Source: Mangrovibacter yixingensis
Lineage (GTDB): Bacteria; Pseudomonadota; Gammaproteobacteria; Enterobacterales; Enterobacteriaceae
Reading direction: 5' to 3'
Length of the DNA stretch: 64,000 nucleotides
NCBI RefSeq assembly: GCF_020523985.1
Contig: NZ_JAIVKM010000011.1
Location: 18,877-82,876, forward strand
A program made the translations under genes and the position numbers. The notes below the pieces were generated by a model. That model was not told where the DNA came from, did no database searches, and saw only the letters and a program-made list of their open reading frames with translations. Below, piece after piece: positions 60,364 through 64,000 of this stretch (positions are counted from its first letter, which is position 1; every line of letters starts with the position of its first letter).

Positions 60364-60411
60364 TTTATGTTCGATCTTGTGTCTTGTTCGAAGTAATGCC
60401 TAAAGAGTTAC

Positions 60412-60430
60412 CATAGATATCTCATCTATG
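60412..60430. promoter_or_regulatory. Palindrome in the ilvL promoter region
   Basis: CATAGAT and ATCTATG arms are separated by 5 bases, 49 bases upstream of ilvL. The site overlaps the area resembling the E. coli ilvG promoter (TATGGTAACTCTTTAGGCATT follows). The surrounding 60364-60700 gap is very AT-rich, as in E. coli, where IHF and Lrp act, and holds no gene that I can support. Confidence 0.4.
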
Positions 60431-60700
60431 ACAAGATTTTTTTATGTTTTATTTTTGACGCTGACAGCAAATTTTCAACAAACATGTTGTTTTCAATACA
60501 AAAAGTAATGATTGAAATAATTTCACCCAAAATGACTATGACAGCACGTGGTAATAAAAAGTGATTCCTGCGCATCAGGCTGAAAATTTTTGCAACGATG
60601 GCATCTTCCCCTAAATAGTCTTCATGGTTCGCCGCAGTAATGATTAATCGCTATCGTGTGGCCGCTTGTGGGCAGGCACAATGCCCGGCAAGGAGGAACC

Positions 60701-62221
60701 ATGTCACTATCCATTGTCTTCACTCGTGCTGCTCTGGGTATCACCGCGCCATTGATAACAGTGGAAGTACATATCAGCGCCGGGTTACCAGGATTAACGA
60801 TTGTCGGGCTACCAGAAACGACGGTTAAAGAAGCCCGCGACCGAGTTCGTTCCGCACTGATCAATAGCGGCTATACGTTTCCTGCACGCAAGGTGACAAT
60901 TAATCTCGCACCTGCAGATTTACCTAAAGAAGGCGGGCGCTATGACCTGCCCATTGCCGTGGCTCTATTAGCAGCATCTGGCCAACTCTCTGCCAATCGG
61001 CTGTCAGAATTTGAGTTTATTGGCGAACTGGCTCTGACCGGAAACCTGAGAGGTGTCCCCGGTGCAATTTCCTCTGCTCAAGAAGCCCGGCGGTGTGGCA
61101 GGCAACTCATTGTTGCCCGCGACAATGCAGATGAAGTCGGCCTGATTGACCCTGAAAGTAGCCTGATCGCTGATCATTTACAGCAGGTTTGCGCATTTCT
61201 GGAGAAACAGCTCGATTTGGATTCTCCTCCTGCATGCGCTGAAATTCCCCCAGATCTAACAACCGACCTGGCTGATATCATTGGTCAGCAACAAGGTAAA
61301 CGCGCACTTGAAGTAACTGCTGCGGGCGGGCACAACCTGTTATTACTAGGCCCACCAGGTACAGGCAAAACAATGTTGGCATCACGGCTCAATGGCCTGT
61401 TACCGCCATTAAGCGATTCAGAGGCACTTGAAAGTGCGGCGATTACCAGTCTCGTTTCTCCTATCATGCTACAAAGGAAATGGCGTCAAAGGCCATTCAG
61501 GGCTCCTCACCACAGTGCATCACTAACATCTATGGTGGGCGGTGGCTCTATCCCCATGCCCGGAGAAGTTTCGCTGGCACACAATGGTGTCTTGTTTCTG
61601 GATGAGTTGCCTGAGTTTGAAAGGCGGGTACTGGATGCATTGAGGGAACCGATTGAATCAGGGGAAATTCATTTATCACGAACACGGGCAAAATTAACCT
61701 ACCCAGCACGCTTCCAGCTGATTGCGGCTATGAACCCCAGCCCGACAGGACACTATGAAGGAAGGCATAATCGAAGCACTCCAGAGCAGGTACTAAAATA
61801 CCTCAGCAGACTATCCGGCCCATTTATTGACCGTTTCGATTTAACACTTGAGATCCCACTACTCCCACCAGGCTCATTGAGTAAACCTGAGCGTGGAACA
61901 GAAACAACGGACTTAGTACGAGAAAGAGTATTACGTGCAAGACAACTTCAGCACACACGCCAACAAAAAGTGAATGCGCATTTATCTAACCAGGAAATCC
62001 GCTATTATTGCCCGCTACAACAACAAGATGCTGCCTGGCTGGAGGAGACACTGCATAAACTGGGATTATCTATTCGGGCCTGGCAACGGCTTACTAAGGT
62101 CGCAAGAACAATAGCTGATCTCGAACAGGCTCCTGCTATTTGCCGGTCCCACCTATTGGAAGCGCTCAGTTATCGGGCAATGGACAGGCTATTATTGCGC
62201 CTGCAAAACCAGACCGGATAA
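60701..62221 (+). CDS. comM: AAA+ ATPase YifB (ComM, magnesium-chelatase-like)
   Basis: Protein of 506 residues, the E. coli YifB length. An N-terminal Lon-like/ChlI domain (IVGLPETTVKEARDRVRSAL) is followed by an AAA+ domain with Walker A LGPPGTGKTMLASRL near residue 220, Walker B FLDELPEFERRVLDALREP near 295 and the arginine-finger region. ComM is a hexameric branch-migration helicase in natural transformation. AAGGAGGAACC precedes the ATG at 60701, which decides that start over in-frame codons upstream. Confidence 0.96.
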   Translation: MSLSIVFTRAALGITAPLITVEVHISAGLPGLTIVGLPETTVKEARDRVRSALINSGYTFPARKVTINLAPADLPKEGGRYDLPIAVALLAASGQLSANRLSEFEFIGELALTGNLRGVPGAISSAQEARRCGRQLIVARDNADEVGLIDPESSLIADHLQQVCAFLEKQLDLDSPPACAEIPPDLTTDLADIIGQQQGKRALEVTAAGGHNLLLLGPPGTGKTMLASRLNGLLPPLSDSEALESAAITSLVSPIMLQRKWRQRPFRAPHHSASLTSMVGGGSIPMPGEVSLAHNGVLFLDELPEFERRVLDALREPIESGEIHLSRTRAKLTYPARFQLIAAMNPSPTGHYEGRHNRSTPEQVLKYLSRLSGPFIDRFDLTLEIPLLPPGSLSKPERGTETTDLVRERVLRARQLQHTRQQKVNAHLSNQEIRYYCPLQQQDAAWLEETLHKLGLSIRAWQRLTKVARTIADLEQAPAICRSHLLEALSYRAMDRLLLRLQNQTG

Positions 62222-62338
62222 GTCATCACAGACCAGAATATGATGGAAAAACATACCTTCTGTGAAAGTATTCACTTACGCAGACAACGGCACAATATAC
62301 TGAGATAGCGAGACTATCTGAATGAGCCGGTTTGCCAA

Positions 62339-62356
62339 AAGGGGCCGAAGCCCCTT
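62339..62356 (-). terminator. maoP terminator
   Basis: The stem AAGGGGC/GCCCCTT with loop TTCG on the minus strand is followed by TTTTGG. It lies 4 nt after the maoP stop codon. The plus strand has a weaker T run, so it could also help to end yifB transcription. Confidence 0.75.
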
Positions 62357-62360
62357 CTGA

Positions 62361-62699
62361 TTAATCATCATTATCTGAATAATCTTCCACACTATCCATC
62401 TGCGGTTTGCCGCCAGACAAAGTATGGAAACGCTTTGGACGCTTAATGCGTGTAACATATTTAGCCCATACACGCTCTGCTTCGGTAGCAGGTGTACGTT
62501 CACCGCGGCACACAGCAACAAACTGTTTCTCTTCTTCCGTAACGGGCTCACGCTTGCCTATATCCAGCTCATTAAACGCATAACCAAAACGTTCCAGTAT
62601 CTGCGCTTCCTTGATGGTGAAATCACCATGGCGTGAAAAACCACGTGGGTAGTATTTGTTGTCGAAAAACCGATTAGTCGTCGTAAAGCTTTCCGCCAT
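62361..62699 (-). CDS. maoP: Macrodomain Ori organisation protein MaoP (YifE)
   Basis: Protein of 112 residues, the E. coli YifE length, nearly identical in the N-terminal [20 protein letters not shown] and the central [16 protein letters not shown]. In E. coli MaoP acts with the nearby site maoS to constrain the Ori macrodomain of the chromosome. The C-terminus is acidic (EDYSDNDD). Divergent from hdfR, with 119 bases between. Confidence 0.95.
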   Translation of the reverse strand: MAESFTTTNRFFDNKYYPRGFSRHGDFTIKEAQILERFGYAFNELDIGKREPVTEEEKQFVAVCRGERTPATEAERVWAKYVTRIKRPKRFHTLSGGKPQMDSVEDYSDNDD

Positions 62700-62756
62700 C
62701 CTGCACGCTCCTAATTCTTTTGTCAGGCTATTTATGGCGCGGAGTATTAGTTACGC

Positions 62757-62785
62757 TTGACAGAGTGTAAAACAAAACATTTAAA
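62757..62785 (+). promoter_or_regulatory. hdfR promoter
   Basis: TTGACA and TTTAAA are separated by 17 bases, giving a consensus -35 and fair -10 about 34 nt before the hdfR GTG. By synteny this maoP-hdfR gap should also contain the maoS site, but I cannot identify it without the reference motif. Confidence 0.6.
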
Positions 62786-62818
62786 TCATAACGACAAAAA
62801 TTTTTTTACGAGGTAAGT

Positions 62819-63646
62819 GTGGATACAGAATTGCTGAAAACATTTCTGGAAGTGAGCAAAACAAGACATTTTGGCAGGGCGGCTGAAGCACTCTATTTAA
62901 CTCAATCAGCTGTGAGTTTTCGCATCAGGCAACTTGAAAATCAGTTGGGGGTAAACCTGTTTACCCGGCACCGTAATAATATCCGCCTGACCAGTGCTGG
63001 TGAGCGTTTATTACCTTATGCTGAAAATCTGATGAGCACCTGGCTCGCGGCCAAAAAAGATGTTGCCCATACTTCCAATCACAATGAAATATCAATTGGT
63101 GCAAGCGCTGCGCTCTGGGAATGTATGCTAGGTCCCTGGCTTGCCAGCATTTATGCTTTACACCAAGGAATACAGTTGGAAGCAAGAATTGCTCAGCGCC
63201 AGTCTCTGGTGAAACAAGTACATGAGCGGCAACTCGATCTGCTGGTGACGACAGAGCCACCTAAAATGGACGAATTTGTCAGCCAGCAGTTGCTGACTTT
63301 TGAACTTAACCTCTTCTGTGCCACGCCGTCGAAACACCACAGTGAACTGAATTATTTACGGCTAGAGTGGGGGCCCGATTTCCAGCATCACGATGCAGAA
63401 AAAACTGCTGTTGAAGGTACCCCGGTGCTAACCACTACTTCGGCTAACATCACTCGCTCTTTGTTGAAAACACTGGACGGCTATACCTGGCTACCTGTCC
63501 GATGGGCTCAAACCATGCCTGACCTGAGTGTAATTGCTCACAGTAAGCCAATCCAACGGCCGCTATATGCTATCTGGTTACAAAATAGTGATAAGCAGCA
63601 GCAAATACATGATCTGTTGAAAAATCCCTTCCCTGGTCATGAATGA
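62819..63646 (+). CDS. hdfR: LysR-type regulator HdfR
   Basis: LysR-family protein of 275 residues (E. coli 279), known there as an H-NS-controlled repressor of flhDC. The [34 protein letters not shown] spans about residues 14-44 and is nearly identical to E. coli, whereas the C-terminal effector half is more divergent. Translation starts at GTG with GAGGT 5 nt upstream. Confidence 0.95.
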   Translation: MDTELLKTFLEVSKTRHFGRAAEALYLTQSAVSFRIRQLENQLGVNLFTRHRNNIRLTSAGERLLPYAENLMSTWLAAKKDVAHTSNHNEISIGASAALWECMLGPWLASIYALHQGIQLEARIAQRQSLVKQVHERQLDLLVTTEPPKMDEFVSQQLLTFELNLFCATPSKHHSELNYLRLEWGPDFQHHDAEKTAVEGTPVLTTTSANITRSLLKTLDGYTWLPVRWAQTMPDLSVIAHSKPIQRPLYAIWLQNSDKQQQIHDLLKNPFPGHE

Positions 63647-63762
63647 TCGGGAGGATACAAGAGTTGAGTCATTTTCTTACGGAAATTGCTCAGATGACGG
63701 TTATCGTACGTCTGAGCTAAATGGACAAAGCAGTAAATAAGAGGAGATGGCAAATTTTGGGC

Positions 63763-63791
63763 AAAAAAAATCCTTAGCCTAAGCTAAGGAT
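63763..63791 (-). terminator. Terminator after tRNA-Trp
   Basis: The 8-bp stem ATCCTTAG/CTAAGGAT with a 6-nt loop is followed on the minus strand by eight T. It lies just past the tRNA-Trp 3' end and would end the rrnC-aspT-trpT transcript entering from the right. Confidence 0.92.
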
Positions 63792-63797
63792 AATTTC

Positions 63798-63873
<76 letters not shown>

Positions 63874-63881
63874 AAATAGGG

Positions 63882-63958
63882 TGGCGGAACGGACGGGACT
63901 CGAACCCGCGACCCCCTGCGTGACAGGCAGGTATTCTAACCAACTGAACTACCGCTCC
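63882..63958 (-). tRNA. aspT: tRNA-Asp (GTC)
   Basis: Minus-strand tRNA of 77 nt with acceptor GGAGCGG/CCGTTCC (one G-U pair), anticodon GTC and encoded CCA. It lies 8 nt upstream of tRNA-Trp, as in the distal part of E. coli rrnC. The 5S gene is expected beyond the right edge. Confidence 0.98.
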
Positions 63959-64000
63959 ACCGAATTTTTCTGCAACAGCCATTACAATGGCTTATTACTT

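Overview
The window is a stretch of chromosomal backbone from a gammaproteobacterium of the order Enterobacterales. Nearly every gene is recognisable at full length, and the order follows the Escherichia coli segment between dlhH and the rrnC operon. I cannot name the genus. The sequence is mid-GC with no insertion sequence, prophage, CRISPR array, toxin-antitoxin pair or visible pseudogene. Differences from E. coli K-12 are an intact ilvG, no aslBA genes between hemY and the tRNA cluster, and divergent small membrane genes in the yigG/yigF slots.

Layout, left to right. (1) 1-17.5 kb: dlhH, metE/metR, a biotin-transporter-like EamA protein (yigM), pldB-yigL, the efflux pair rhtB/rhtC, recQ, pldA, yigI, rarD, two small membrane proteins, corA and uvrD. 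(2) 17.5-24 kb: the minus-strand lptM-dapF-yigA-xerC-yigB-uvrD series, then cyaY facing cyaA. (3) 24.2-28.3 kb: the heme operon hemC-hemD-hemX-hemY. (4) 28.3-30.8 kb: the small RNA gene glmZ with a sigma-54 promoter and three GlrR-type boxes, followed by tRNA-Pro, Leu, His and Arg and the amino-acid permease gene yifK. (5) 31-43.8 kb: the twelve-gene enterobacterial common antigen operon wecA-wzzE-wecB-wecC-rffG-rffH-wecD-wecE-wzxE-wecF-wzyE-wecG. (6) 43.9-51.2 kb: rho, trxA, rhlB-gppA, rep and ppiC. (7) 51.2-60.7 kb: the branched-chain amino-acid block ilvC, ilvY and ilvLGMEDA. (8) 60.7-64 kb: yifB (comM), maoP, hdfR, then tRNA-Trp and tRNA-Asp, which in E. coli lie at the distal end of rrnC. 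The rRNA genes themselves would lie beyond the right edge.

The genes form several coherent pathways: methionine control (MetR and MetJ sites at metE/metR), isoleucine/valine synthesis (attenuator peptide IlvL plus IlvY activation of ilvC), ECA assembly from UDP-GlcNAc to polymerised glycolipid, tetrapyrrole synthesis, and envelope homeostasis in which GlmZ would govern glmS elsewhere in the genome.

I found no wholly new system. The most interesting material is regulatory: the glmZ locus with its sigma-54/GlrR architecture; a corA leader in which a short ribosome-binding-site-supported ORF stops inside a perfect 11-bp hairpin; a long imperfect inverted repeat at the trxA stop codon; a MetR box laid over the metR ribosome-binding site; and the lack of a convincing rhoL.
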